Positions 54,258-63,943 of a stretch of 64,000 bases of DNA are shown here, piece after piece. The notes under the pieces are model-generated. The model did no database searches and had not been told where the DNA came from. It saw only the letters and a program-made list of their open reading frames with translations. This DNA comes from Bordetella sp. BOR01 (GTDB taxonomy: Bacteria > Pseudomonadota > Gammaproteobacteria > Burkholderiales > Burkholderiaceae_B). The translations under genes and the position numbers were made by a program. The first letter of the stretch is position 1, and each line of letters starts with the position of its first letter. The stretch lies in NCBI RefSeq assembly GCF_019218885.1, contig NZ_JAHUWT010000003.1, positions 248,001 through 312,000 on the forward strand. Direction: 5' to 3'.

Positions 54258-54752
54258 ATGAAAAAGCTCATCCTGACCCTGGCCGTGCTGGTGGCGGCCG
54301 GCATCGGCGCCTGGTTCGTCTGGCGGCCGGCGCCGCCCGCGCCCGATGTGGCCTTCACCACCATCGAGGGCAAGACCTTCAGCATGCACGACCTGCGCGG
54401 CAAGGTGGTGCTGGTGAAATTCTGGGCCACCAGCTGCGTCACCTGCGTCAAGCAGATGCCTGGCGCGATCGAGACCTACAACGAATACGCGCCCAAGGGC
54501 TACGAGGCCGTCGCCGTGGCCATGAGCTACGACCCGCCCAACTACGTGCTGAACTTCGCCGAAACGCGCAAGCTGCCCTTTCCGGTGGCGCTTGACGTCA
54601 AGGGCGACATCGCCCGCGCCTTCGGCGACGTGAAACTGACGCCCACCGCCTTCCTGATCGACAAGCAGGGGCATATCATCAAGCGCTACCTGGGCGAATA
54701 CGATACCGGCGAATTCCACGCCGCCATCGAAAAGGCGCTGGCTGCCGGTTAG
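54258..54752 (+). CDS. TlpA-like membrane-anchored thioredoxin
   Basis: 164 residues. One N-terminal anchor (LILTLAVLVAAGIGAWFVW), then a thioredoxin fold with the redox pair C60-V-T-C63 in FWATSCVTCVKQM and the cis-Pro loop LTPTAFLID. It starts on the base after the BON gene stop, so the two are tightly joined. CVTC is unusual for thioredoxin (CGPC). Partner is unknown; a role in disulfide handling of envelope proteins is likely. Confidence 0.9.
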   Translation: MKKLILTLAVLVAAGIGAWFVWRPAPPAPDVAFTTIEGKTFSMHDLRGKVVLVKFWATSCVTCVKQMPGAIETYNEYAPKGYEAVAVAMSYDPPNYVLNFAETRKLPFPVALDVKGDIARAFGDVKLTPTAFLIDKQGHIIKRYLGEYDTGEFHAAIEKALAAG

Positions 54753-54833
54753 GCCCCATCCTGAAAGAAGCCCCAGCGGCCGGGGCGGGCCAGCCAGCCG
54801 CATCATCACTGCTTGCATCCCAGGCTGCCCGCC

Positions 54834-55718
54834 ATGCCCCAGAAAATCAACTTCAAGCTGTTGTCCGCATTCATGGCGGTGGCCGAGCATGCCAGCTTCC
54901 GCAAGGCCGCCGAACAGGCCTTTGTATCGCTGCCGGCCATCAGCATGCAGATCAAGCAGCTGGAGACGCAGCTGGGCGTTGCACTGTTCCAGCGCACCAC
55001 CCGGCACGTCGAACTGACGCCCGAAGGCGAAGAGCTGCTGATCAGCACGCGCAAGGCCATGGCCGAGCTCGACGGCGGCCTGACCCGCATCCAGCAGGCC
55101 GCCGACGCCCAGCATGGCAACCTGGCCTTCGCCTGCGTGCCTACCGTGGCCGGCACCCGCCTGCCCGCTGTGCTGACCGAATACGCGCGCCTGTACCCGG
55201 GCATCTCGGTGCGCGTGCGCGAGCTGTCGCACCACGACCTGCTCGAGGCGGTGCGCCGGCGCGAGGTGGACTTCGGCATCGGCCCGGTGGAAGAAAAGCG
55301 CACCGAACTGGACTTCCGCCCGCTCTTTCTGGACGAGTATTGCGCGCTGCTGCCGCGCGGCTACCGCCACAATGGCCGCAAGACGATTTCGCTGCGCGAG
55401 CTGACGCGCCTGCGGCTGCTGACGCTGGCGCCCAATTCGCTGTTTCGCAATCACCTGGAAGACGCGCTGCGCGCCAACGGCATCGCGGCCGACCTGAGCT
55501 ATGAGTTCACCCATGCCAGCACCCTGATCGCCATGGTCGAGGCCGGCCTGGGCGCCGGCATCCTGCCACGCATTGCCGTCCCCCGCAGCACCGTCCTGAC
55601 CCCCGTGCGCATCGCACGACCCTCTCTGCACCGCACCATTGCCGTCATCACCATCCGGGGATACACCTTGTCGCCCGCGGGGGGAAAGCTGGTAGAGATG
55701 CTGAGACGAGAGGGATGA
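54834..55718 (+). CDS. LysR-family regulator upstream of the TauD-like gene
   Basis: 294 residues from ATG 54834 (MPQKINFKLLSAFMAVAEHASF). HTH region FRKAAEQAFVSLPAISMQIKQLETQLG, then a substrate-binding domain. Same strand as, and 156 bp ahead of, the TauD-like gene; it could control that gene. It does not face a divergent gene, which is less common for LysR. Confidence 0.88.
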   Translation: MPQKINFKLLSAFMAVAEHASFRKAAEQAFVSLPAISMQIKQLETQLGVALFQRTTRHVELTPEGEELLISTRKAMAELDGGLTRIQQAADAQHGNLAFACVPTVAGTRLPAVLTEYARLYPGISVRVRELSHHDLLEAVRRREVDFGIGPVEEKRTELDFRPLFLDEYCALLPRGYRHNGRKTISLRELTRLRLLTLAPNSLFRNHLEDALRANGIAADLSYEFTHASTLIAMVEAGLGAGILPRIAVPRSTVLTPVRIARPSLHRTIAVITIRGYTLSPAGGKLVEMLRREG

Positions 55719-55874
55719 GTGGACGCAGGGGCGGGGGCTTGTGCCGCCCGCGCCCGGATAGCTAAAAATATCTGAATAATCCCTCATATTATTTGATTTG
55801 TTCCTGCCCGCGAGCGGCAATACCATGTACCTCGTGCATGGGCACCCTTTTCGCCCGCCTAGGAACCGACTGCC

Positions 55875-56696
55875 ATGAAAATCCGGAAAATCGCCGGCGC
55901 GCTGGGCGCCGAACTGTCAGGCATCGACCTGGCCGGTGGCCTGAGCGCCGACCAGGCCACCGCCGTGCGCCAGGCCTTGCTGGACCACCAGGTCATCTTC
56001 ATCAAGAACCAGCCACTTACGCCGTCGCAGTACCTGGCGTTCGCGCAAGCCATGGGCGAGCCCGTCGAATACCCGTTCGTGCGCGGCCTGGAGGACTATC
56101 CCACCATCATCGAGGTCAAGAAGCTGGAGCACGAGACCTCGAACTTCGGCGGCATCTGGCATTCGGACACCACTTACCTGCAAGAGCCTCCCATGGGCTC
56201 GATGCTGCTGTCGCGCGAAGTCCCGCCCTATGGCGGCGACACCTTGTTCGCCAATCAGTACATGGCGTACGAATCGCTGTCCGACACCCTGCGCGGATTG
56301 CTGGACGGGCTGGTGGGCATCAGCAGTTCGGCGCAGGCCGATGTCTCGAAGACCCGCGAAGACCGTATCCGTACCGATGGGCGCGAGGCGCCCAAGGAAT
56401 ACATGGCCGAGCACCCGGTGGTGCGCACCCACCCGGAAACCGGCCGCAAGGCCCTGTACGTGAACGTGGCGCACACGGTGGGCATCAAGGGCATGCGCCG
56501 CGAAGAATCCGCGCCCTTGCTGCAGTTCTTGTTCAGCCACCAGGTCAAGCCGGAATTCACCTGCCGCTTCGCCTGGGAACCCGACACCATCGCCTTCTGG
56601 GACAACCGCTGCACGCAGCACAATCCGGTCAATGACTACCACGGCCACCGCCGCATCATGCACCGCATCACCCTGAAAGGCGATCGCCCCGCCTAG
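55875..56696 (+). CDS. TauD-family Fe(II)/2-oxoglutarate-dependent dioxygenase
   Basis: 273 residues. Iron ligands H96 and D98 (IWHSDTTY) and distal H263 (RRIMHRITL), with KNQPLTPSQYLAFAQAMGE at the N-terminus. These enzymes release sulfite from taurine or other sulfonates, or hydroxylate other small substrates; no sulfonate transporter is beside it, so the substrate is open. The stop codon TAG forms the loop of a 13-bp hairpin with the 3' end of the gene. Confidence 0.9.
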   Translation: MKIRKIAGALGAELSGIDLAGGLSADQATAVRQALLDHQVIFIKNQPLTPSQYLAFAQAMGEPVEYPFVRGLEDYPTIIEVKKLEHETSNFGGIWHSDTTYLQEPPMGSMLLSREVPPYGGDTLFANQYMAYESLSDTLRGLLDGLVGISSSAQADVSKTREDRIRTDGREAPKEYMAEHPVVRTHPETGRKALYVNVAHTVGIKGMRREESAPLLQFLFSHQVKPEFTCRFAWEPDTIAFWDNRCTQHNPVNDYHGHRRIMHRITLKGDRPA

Positions 56697-56709
56697 GGCG
56701 GGGCGATCG
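56681..56709. terminator. Thirteen-base hairpin with the stop codon as its loop
   Basis: CGATCGCCCCGCC (56681-56693), TAG, GGCGGGGCGATCG (56697-56709): a perfect stem whose three-base loop is the stop codon of the dioxygenase gene. It lies between convergent genes and could end both transcripts, though no T run follows. Confidence 0.55.
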
Positions 56710-56735
56710 GGCGAGCCCGGCCTGGCCGGAACAGA

Positions 56736-57521
56736 TCAGAAGGCGGGCACCACGGCGCCCTTGTACTTGTCCTGGATGAACTGCTTCACCTCGGGCGTGT
56801 GCAAGGCATCGACCAGCTTCTTGATGGCCGGCGAATCCTGGTTGTCTTGGCGCGCAGCCACCAGGTTCGCGTAGGGCGAATCGGCGCCCTCGATGAAGAG
56901 CGCATCTTTGGTGGGCACCAGGCCCGCTTCCAGCGCGTAGTTGGTATTGATGAGCGCCAGCGCCACGTCATCAAGCGCGCGCGGCAGCATGGCGGCCTCG
57001 AGCTCGCGGAACTTCAGATTCTTGGGGTTCTCGATGATGTCGAGCGGCGTGGCCACGATATTGGCCGGATCTTTCAGCTTGATGAGGCCCTGCTTTTGCA
57101 GCAGCAACAGGGCGCGGCCGCTGTTGGACGGATCGTTCGGAATGGCCACCGTGGCGCCCGACGGCAACTCGGCCACCGACTTGACCTGGCGCGAATAACC
57201 GCCGAACGGCTCGACGTGCACCAGGCCCACCGGCACCAGGTGCGCGCCGCGGTCTTTATTGAAGGTGTCCAGGTACGGCTTGTGCTGGAAGAAGTTGGCG
57301 TCCAGTTCCTTGTCGACCAGTTGCAGGTTGGGCTGCACGTAGTCGCTGAACACCTTGATATCCAGTTCCACGCCTTCTTTGGCCAGCACGGGCTTGACCA
57401 CTTCCAGGATCTCGGCGTGCGGCACCTGGGTGGCCCCCACGATGAGTTTTTCGGCATGGGCGGCACCGGCCAGCAAGAAGGCGGACGCCAGCAGGGCCGT
57501 CCGGGCAAGAAGGAAGCGCAT
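56736..57521 (-). CDS. MetQ/NlpA-family substrate-binding protein
   Basis: 261 residues from ATG 57521 (MRFLLARTALLASAFLL). The signal peptide ends AGAAHAEKLIVGA with no lipobox Cys, so the protein is probably free in the periplasm, unlike lipid-anchored MetQ. Family parts: QVPHAEILEVVKPVLAKEGVELDIKVFSDYVQPN and NDPSNSGRALLLLQKQGLIKL. Likely ligand: methionine or a related amino acid. metN and metI are not adjacent. Confidence 0.88.
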   Translation of the reverse strand: MRFLLARTALLASAFLLAGAAHAEKLIVGATQVPHAEILEVVKPVLAKEGVELDIKVFSDYVQPNLQLVDKELDANFFQHKPYLDTFNKDRGAHLVPVGLVHVEPFGGYSRQVKSVAELPSGATVAIPNDPSNSGRALLLLQKQGLIKLKDPANIVATPLDIIENPKNLKFRELEAAMLPRALDDVALALINTNYALEAGLVPTKDALFIEGADSPYANLVAARQDNQDSPAIKKLVDALHTPEVKQFIQDKYKGAVVPAF

Positions 57522-57650
57522 AGGTAACCTCGTGGGATGGGACTGGGGCGGCCGCCCGGGCCGGACGGGCCGCGGCCGTTGCAAAAACGCCCCCAATTTA
57601 CCTGAATGGCGGTTATTTGTCGGGCATAACATCATGGGTTTTGGGTATAA

Positions 57651-58660
<1,010 letters not shown>

Positions 58661-58661
<1 letters not shown>

Positions 58662-59407
58662 TGCAGGTGCATCGCCATCTGCTGCGGCCGGCGGCGCGCC
58701 AGCGCCGTTCGCGCCGCATCGCCACGGGCGTGCCCGACCGCCTGTGGCTGTTCGACCTGGACAACACGCTGCACGACACTTCGCACGCCATCTTTCCGCT
58801 CATCGACCAGGGCATGACGGCGGCCGTGGCCGAGTCGCTGGGCGTGGACATCGATACCGCCAACCAGTTGCGCGCCCAGTACTGGCGCCGCTACGGAGCC
58901 ACCGTGATCGGCATGGTGCGCCACCACGGTATCGACGCAAATGCCTTCCTGCGCCGCAGCCACGATTTCGACGTCAAGCCTTTGGTGCGCGCCGAGACCG
59001 CCCTGGCGGCCAAGCTGCGCCGACTGCCCGGCCGCAAGGTACTGTTGACCAACGCGCCGTTCCATTACGCGCGCGCCGTGCTGCGGCGCCTGGGCATCCT
59101 GCGCCATTTCGACAGCCTGTGGGCCATCGAGCACATGCGCCTGCATGGCGAGTTCCGTCCCAAGCCCTCGCCCGCCCTGCTGCGCTACGTGCTGGCGCGC
59201 GAAGGAGTGCCCGCATCACGCGCGGTGCTGGTCGAAGACACCCTGCCGAACCTGCGCGGAGCGCGCCGGGTCGGGCTGCGCACCGTGCATGTGTATCACC
59301 CGGGCACGCCGTTTGCATGCGGCGCCAACCACCGGCCGGGCTACGTCGACTTACGGGTAAACTCGGTCAGCGACCTGCTGCTGCGCCGCCGCCCGCTACG
59401 CGGCTAG
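58661..59407 (+). CDS. Pyrimidine 5'-nucleotidase (HAD superfamily)
   Basis: 248 residues. HAD motif I WLFDLDNTLHDTSHAIFPLID, motif II LLTNAPFHYARAVLRRLG, and the C-terminal VLVEDTLPNLRGARRVGLRTVHV. The PHPxxFK-less sequence with QYWRRYGATVIGMVRHHGID is typical of the eukaryote-like SDT1/pyrimidine 5'-nucleotidase clade. Coupled to argB by one-base overlap; slmA follows at 36 bases. An alternative, later start is possible because the first 20 residues are Arg-rich and non-conserved. Confidence 0.9.
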
Positions 59408-59443
59408 CGCGCTGCCTTCTCTTCCACCCATCATTGTCAGGCC

Positions 59444-60016
59444 ATGGCAAGCAAACCCGGCGAGCGCAAGACCCAGATCCTGCAAACCCTGGCGGAAATG
59501 CTGGAACAACCGCACGCGGCCCGCATCACCACGGCCGCCCTGGCCGCACGCATGCAGGTGTCCGAAGCGGCACTGTACCGCCACTTTGCCAGCAAGGCCC
59601 AGATGTTCGAGGGCCTGATCGAGTTCATCGAAGTCAGCCTGTTCACCTTGGTCAACCAGATCGCCGCGGCCGAGCCCCACGGCCTGGGGCAGGCACGCAA
59701 GACCGTATCGATGCTGCTGGCGTTTTCCGAGCGCAACAAGGGCATGACGCGGGTACTGACCGGCGACGCGCTGGTCACCGAAGACAACCGCCTGCAAGAA
59801 CGCATCAACCACATCAACGACCGCATCGAGGCCACGCTGAAGCAATCGCTGCGCGTGGCCGTCAGCAACGGCGACCTGGCTCCGGACGCCAACATCACCG
59901 CACACGCCAGCCTGCTGACCCACCTGGTACTGGGGCGCTGGCTGCGCTACGCCCAAAGCGGATGGCGCGTGCCCCCGACCGTGCACCTGGATGAACACCT
60001 GCGGATGGTGCTGTAG
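59444..60016 (+). CDS. slmA: Nucleoid occlusion factor SlmA
   Basis: 190-residue TetR-fold DNA-binding protein that blocks FtsZ assembly over the chromosome. KPGERKTQILQTLAEMLEQPHAARITTAALAARMQVSEAALYRHFASKAQMFEGLI (in parts) is the SlmA-type HTH. Located with argB and the nucleotidase. A run of T (GTTTTTTT) follows the stop but I see no preceding stem. Confidence 0.93.
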   Translation: MASKPGERKTQILQTLAEMLEQPHAARITTAALAARMQVSEAALYRHFASKAQMFEGLIEFIEVSLFTLVNQIAAAEPHGLGQARKTVSMLLAFSERNKGMTRVLTGDALVTEDNRLQERINHINDRIEATLKQSLRVAVSNGDLAPDANITAHASLLTHLVLGRWLRYAQSGWRVPPTVHLDEHLRMVL

Positions 60017-60146
60017 GTTTTTTTGACGAGGCCTTGCGCGCCTACTCGCAACGGCAAGAACCCCGGCCATCCCAGCGATGCGAAAACTTGAGGCCACCCC
60101 AGCCCTCAGTGACCGACGTCCCAGAACCACAAGAACCTTCAACCCG

Positions 60147-61283
60147 CTAGGACTGCTCCCCCCGATGCCGCGAAATACTCATCAATATCCCGCACGCAAT
60201 CCCCATGGTGAACAGCGCCGTCCCCCCGTAGCTCATGAACGGCAAGGGCACGCCCACCACGGGCAGGATGCCGGTCACCATCCCGACGTTGACGAAGACA
60301 TAGATGAACACCATCATCGTCAGCGCACCAGCAAGCAAGCGGCCGAACTGCGACGACGCCCGCATGGCGATGGTCAGGCCGCGCGCGATCAGCAACACGT
60401 ACAGCACCAGCATCGCCACGCCCCCGTACAAGCCGAATTCCTCGGCATACACGGCGAAGATGAAATCAGTGGTGCGCTCGGGGATGAAATCCAGGTGCGT
60501 CTGCGTGCCCCGCATGTAGCCCTTGCCGTACAAGCCGCCAGACCCCACGGCGATCATCGACTGGATCGTGTGAAAGCCCTTGCCCAGCGGGTCGGAACTG
60601 GGATTGAGCAGCGTGCAGACGCGCTGCTTCTGGTAGTCGTGCAGCAGCACCCAATCGATGCCGGACTGGCATAGCGTGTCTTCGTAGTAGATCAGGGTCC
60701 CGATGCCCAGGATGCCGATCACCGCCAGCGGTGCCAACAGCTTGAACGACAGGCCGGCAAAGTAGATGACGCAGAAACCGGCGCCGAACACCAGCAGCGC
60801 CGTGCCCAGGTCGGGCTGCAGCACGATCAGGCCGAACGGAGCCGCCAGCATCGCCGCCGCCACCAGGAAGTCGCGGACGCGCACTTCGCCTTCGTGGCGC
60901 TGGAAATACCAGGCCAGCATCAACGGCACCGCGATCTTCAGCATTTCAGATGGCTGAATGCGCGTAATGCCCAAGTCCAGCCAGCGCGTCGCGCCCTTGC
61001 TGGTTTCGCCGAAGAACTCCACGCCCAGCAGCAGCACCACGCCCACGGCATAGAACGGCAGGGCCAGCCGCATCAGCATCTTGGGCGGCACCAGCGCCAT
61101 GACCCACATGGCGCAGAAGGCGATCAGGAAATTGCGCGATTGTTCGGCGAAGCGCCAGTCGGTACTACCGACAGCCGAGTGCATGACCGTCAGGCCCAGC
61201 GCGGCGAACAGCGCCAGGATGACCAGCAAAGGCCAGTCGAACGCAAGGAATACGCGCGCCAGCAAGGCACCCAGGCGTTTCAT
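60147..61283 (-). CDS. rodA: Rod-shape peptidoglycan glycosyltransferase RodA
   Basis: 378-residue SEDS polymerase of the elongasome with about ten membrane helices. Signatures: FAEQSRNFLIAFCAMWV, LGITRIQPSEMLKIAVPLMLAW, RYTDFIFAVYAEEFGLYGG-like segment TTDFIFAVYAEEFGLYGG and VPLPFMSYGGTAL. The catalytic Asp is expected in the ERTTDFIF region or near it. Its start overlaps the mrdA stop by four bases. Confidence 0.95.
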   Translation of the reverse strand: MKRLGALLARVFLAFDWPLLVILALFAALGLTVMHSAVGSTDWRFAEQSRNFLIAFCAMWVMALVPPKMLMRLALPFYAVGVVLLLGVEFFGETSKGATRWLDLGITRIQPSEMLKIAVPLMLAWYFQRHEGEVRVRDFLVAAAMLAAPFGLIVLQPDLGTALLVFGAGFCVIYFAGLSFKLLAPLAVIGILGIGTLIYYEDTLCQSGIDWVLLHDYQKQRVCTLLNPSSDPLGKGFHTIQSMIAVGSGGLYGKGYMRGTQTHLDFIPERTTDFIFAVYAEEFGLYGGVAMLVLYVLLIARGLTIAMRASSQFGRLLAGALTMMVFIYVFVNVGMVTGILPVVGVPLPFMSYGGTALFTMGIACGILMSISRHRGEQS

Positions 61284-63349
61284 GGCTTGTCTCCGGTGGC
61301 AGACGACTCGAACAGGTCGGTCAGGTCGGACAACGCCGGCGCGGTCGAAGGCGTGCGCCGCGCCGGCATGGCAGGCGGCTTGGGAGCGGCGGTGGCCTTG
61401 GGTGCCGGACGCGGCCTGGGCCCAGGCGCCGGAGGGGCCGGCTGGGCCGCGGTCGTGCCTGGCTCTGTGGACGGCGCGGCGGCCGGCAGCGTGGGCGCAG
61501 CCGGCGCCGTCTTGGCCAGCCAGTAGTCGAAGACCTTGCGGGCAATGGGCGCGGCCACGCTTGCGCCCCAGCCGGCGTTCTCGACCAGCAGCGCCAGCGC
61601 GATGCGCGGCCGGTCGAAAGGCGCGAAACCCATGAACAGCGCGTGGTCGCGCAAGCGCTCGTCGAGCTCGCTGGCCCGGTACTGCGAACCGCGCAAGCTG
61701 AATACCTGCGCGGTGCCGGTCTTGCCGGCAGCCTGGTACGGGGCGCCGGCGAAGGCGAGCCGCGCCGTGCCCGCGCGAACCACATCGGCCATGGCGGCCT
61801 TGATGATGTCCACGTTCTGCTGCTTGAGCGGAATGCGGTGCTGCGGTGCCGAAGGCGTCACGCTGGTCTTGCCGGTGCGGGTGTCGCGTACCGCGTGCAC
61901 CAGGTGGGGCCGCCGGTAGGCACCGCTATTGGCCAGCGTAGAAGTGGCTTGGGCCAATTGCAGCAGCGTGAACGAGTTGTAGCCCTGCCCCACCGCCACC
62001 GAGATCGTCTCGCCCGCATACCAGCGCTGCCGTTCGCGTTCTTTGTACGCCTTGCGCTTCCATTCAGTGGACGGCAGCACGCCGGCGCGCTCGCCGTCCA
62101 GGTCGATGCCGGTGATCTGGCCGAAGCCGAATTGCTTGGAAAAATCGTGCAGGGCGTTCACGCCGATTTCCGGGCCCAGCGAATAGAAGTAAGTGTCCGA
62201 CGACACCACGATGGCGCGGTGCATGTCGGTCATGCCATAGGCGGCACCGCCGGCGTTGCGGAACCGCTGGCCGCCGAACTCGTAGTAGCCCGGATCGGAG
62301 ATACGCTCGGTGGCGCTGCGCACGCCCAGCTCCAGCGCGGCCAGCGCCACGAAGGGCTTGTAGGTCGAACCGATAGGATACGTGCCGTACAGCGGCCGGT
62401 TGATCAGGGGATGGTCGGGCGATTCGTTCAGCAGGCGCCAGTTCTCGACATCGATGCCGTCGATGAACAGGTTCGGGTCGAACGACGGCTGCGACACGAA
62501 GGCCAGCACTTCGCCGGTATCGGGGTCCAGGGCCACCAGGGCGCCGCGCTGGGTGCCGAACGCTTCCTCGGCGACGCGCTGCAAGTCCAGGTCGATGGAC
62601 AACATGATGTCGGAACCGGGCACCGGATCGATGCGGCGCAGCGTGCGCACCGGGCGCCCGCTGGCGGTGACCTCGACCTCTTCGACGCCGGTCTGGCCGT
62701 GCAATTGCTGTTCCCAGCTTTTCTCGATGCCCTTCTTGCCGATGACATCGGTACCGCGGTAGTTGCCCAGCTGGCCGGCGTTTTCCAGGGCCTCGATGTC
62801 GTTGTCGGCGATGCGGCCGATATAGCCCACCACGTGGCCGGCCGTGGCGCCCTGGGGGTATTCGCGCACCCAGCGGGCCCGCAGCTCGACGCCGGGGAAT
62901 TCAAAAGCATGGGCCGCGAACCAGGAGGCCTCGGTTTCGTTCAGGTTATTGCGCAGCACCAGGCTGGCATAGCGGCTGGATTCGACCACGCGGCGCTTGA
63001 AGCGGCGCAGGTCGCCCGGGCTGACGTACACAATGGGCGTCAGGCGGTCGAGCAGCGCATCGACGTCGCCGGCCTGGGCCGGCACCACTTCGAGCGTATA
63101 AGTGCGGTAGTTGCGCGCCATGACCTGGCCGTTGCGGTCCAGGATCTCGCCGCGCCGCGGCGCGATCGGCACCACCGCGATGCGGTTGCGGTCGGCGCGT
63201 TCGGACAGCCCTTCGTAGCGGTCGACCTGCAAATACCAGAAGCGGCCCACCAGCACGCCAAAGCAGGCCAGCGCGAACACGCCGCCCACCCAGGCGCGCA
63301 ACCTGAATCGCTGCTTCTGCTGTTGGCCGGTTTTCTTGAACTCGAACAT
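61280..63349 (-). CDS. mrdA: Penicillin-binding protein 2 (MrdA)
   Basis: 689-residue transpeptidase partner of RodA. One membrane anchor (AWVGGVFALACFGVLVGRFWYL), a pedestal domain, then the transpeptidase domain: nucleophile Ser in STYKPFVALAAL, SSD in VVSSDTYFYSLG, and KTGTAQ. The C-terminus has an added Pro/Ala/Lys tail of about 70 residues (PAPPAPGPRPRPAPKATAAPKP) that most PBP2s lack and that could bind another envelope component. Confidence 0.95.
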   Translation of the reverse strand: MFEFKKTGQQQKQRFRLRAWVGGVFALACFGVLVGRFWYLQVDRYEGLSERADRNRIAVVPIAPRRGEILDRNGQVMARNYRTYTLEVVPAQAGDVDALLDRLTPIVYVSPGDLRRFKRRVVESSRYASLVLRNNLNETEASWFAAHAFEFPGVELRARWVREYPQGATAGHVVGYIGRIADNDIEALENAGQLGNYRGTDVIGKKGIEKSWEQQLHGQTGVEEVEVTASGRPVRTLRRIDPVPGSDIMLSIDLDLQRVAEEAFGTQRGALVALDPDTGEVLAFVSQPSFDPNLFIDGIDVENWRLLNESPDHPLINRPLYGTYPIGSTYKPFVALAALELGVRSATERISDPGYYEFGGQRFRNAGGAAYGMTDMHRAIVVSSDTYFYSLGPEIGVNALHDFSKQFGFGQITGIDLDGERAGVLPSTEWKRKAYKERERQRWYAGETISVAVGQGYNSFTLLQLAQATSTLANSGAYRRPHLVHAVRDTRTGKTSVTPSAPQHRIPLKQQNVDIIKAAMADVVRAGTARLAFAGAPYQAAGKTGTAQVFSLRGSQYRASELDERLRDHALFMGFAPFDRPRIALALLVENAGWGASVAAPIARKVFDYWLAKTAPAAPTLPAAAPSTEPGTTAAQPAPPAPGPRPRPAPKATAAPKPPAMPARRTPSTAPALSDLTDLFESSATGDKP

Positions 63350-63376
63350 GGGCGGGGCCTGTCGTGAAAACAGGCC

Positions 63377-63943
63377 CTAAACGGATGACGATTCGACGTC
63401 GTCGGTGCCGCGCTGCGGCAGGTGCAGCACCCAGCCGGCCAGCGGCCAGATCGCTACAGTGAGCAACACGCCCAGGGTCCAGTCCCAGCCCGGCCATTTG
63501 CCGGCCAGCCAGGCAAGCAGCATCTGCTGCACCAGCCGCGCCACAAAGAACACTGGCAGCATGTGCATGGCCTGGCTCCAGGGGTCGAAGCGCTGCAGGC
63601 GGCGATGCAACGCCACCGCCCCATAGGCCACCAGCGTATACGACAGCGCATGCCCGCCCAGCACGCTGGCATCGTGCACATCCAGCAGCAAGCCGAAGCA
63701 GAATGCCGCCACCAGGCCAACCCGGCGAGGTTCATGCACGCACCAGAAGGCCAGCACCAATAGCAGGATGTCGGGCGCGCCGTCCCATACCCGCCAGGGC
63801 AGCAGCGACAGCAGCCAGGCCAGCAGCAGCGTGCCCCAGACAAACGCCCCGTGCGCCGGGCGCGCAAGGCGCTCGGGACGTACATTGCTGGGCGTACCCA
63901 GGCGGCGCGGGGCCTGCTGTGCCGCCTGGTTATTGCGATCCAC
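63377..63943 (-). CDS. mreD: Rod-shape-determining membrane protein MreD
   Basis: 188-residue membrane protein with about five helices (FVWGTLLLAWLLSLLPWRVW, ILLLVLAFWCVHEP, LVAAFCFGLLLDV, LLTVAIWPLAGWVLHL). It starts at GTG 63943 (DRNNQAAQQAPRR). Its first 14 bases overlap the end of mreC in another frame. mrdA and rodA follow in the same direction. Confidence 0.92.
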   Translation of the reverse strand: MDRNNQAAQQAPRRLGTPSNVRPERLARPAHGAFVWGTLLLAWLLSLLPWRVWDGAPDILLLVLAFWCVHEPRRVGLVAAFCFGLLLDVHDASVLGGHALSYTLVAYGAVALHRRLQRFDPWSQAMHMLPVFFVARLVQQMLLAWLAGKWPGWDWTLGVLLTVAIWPLAGWVLHLPQRGTDDVESSSV

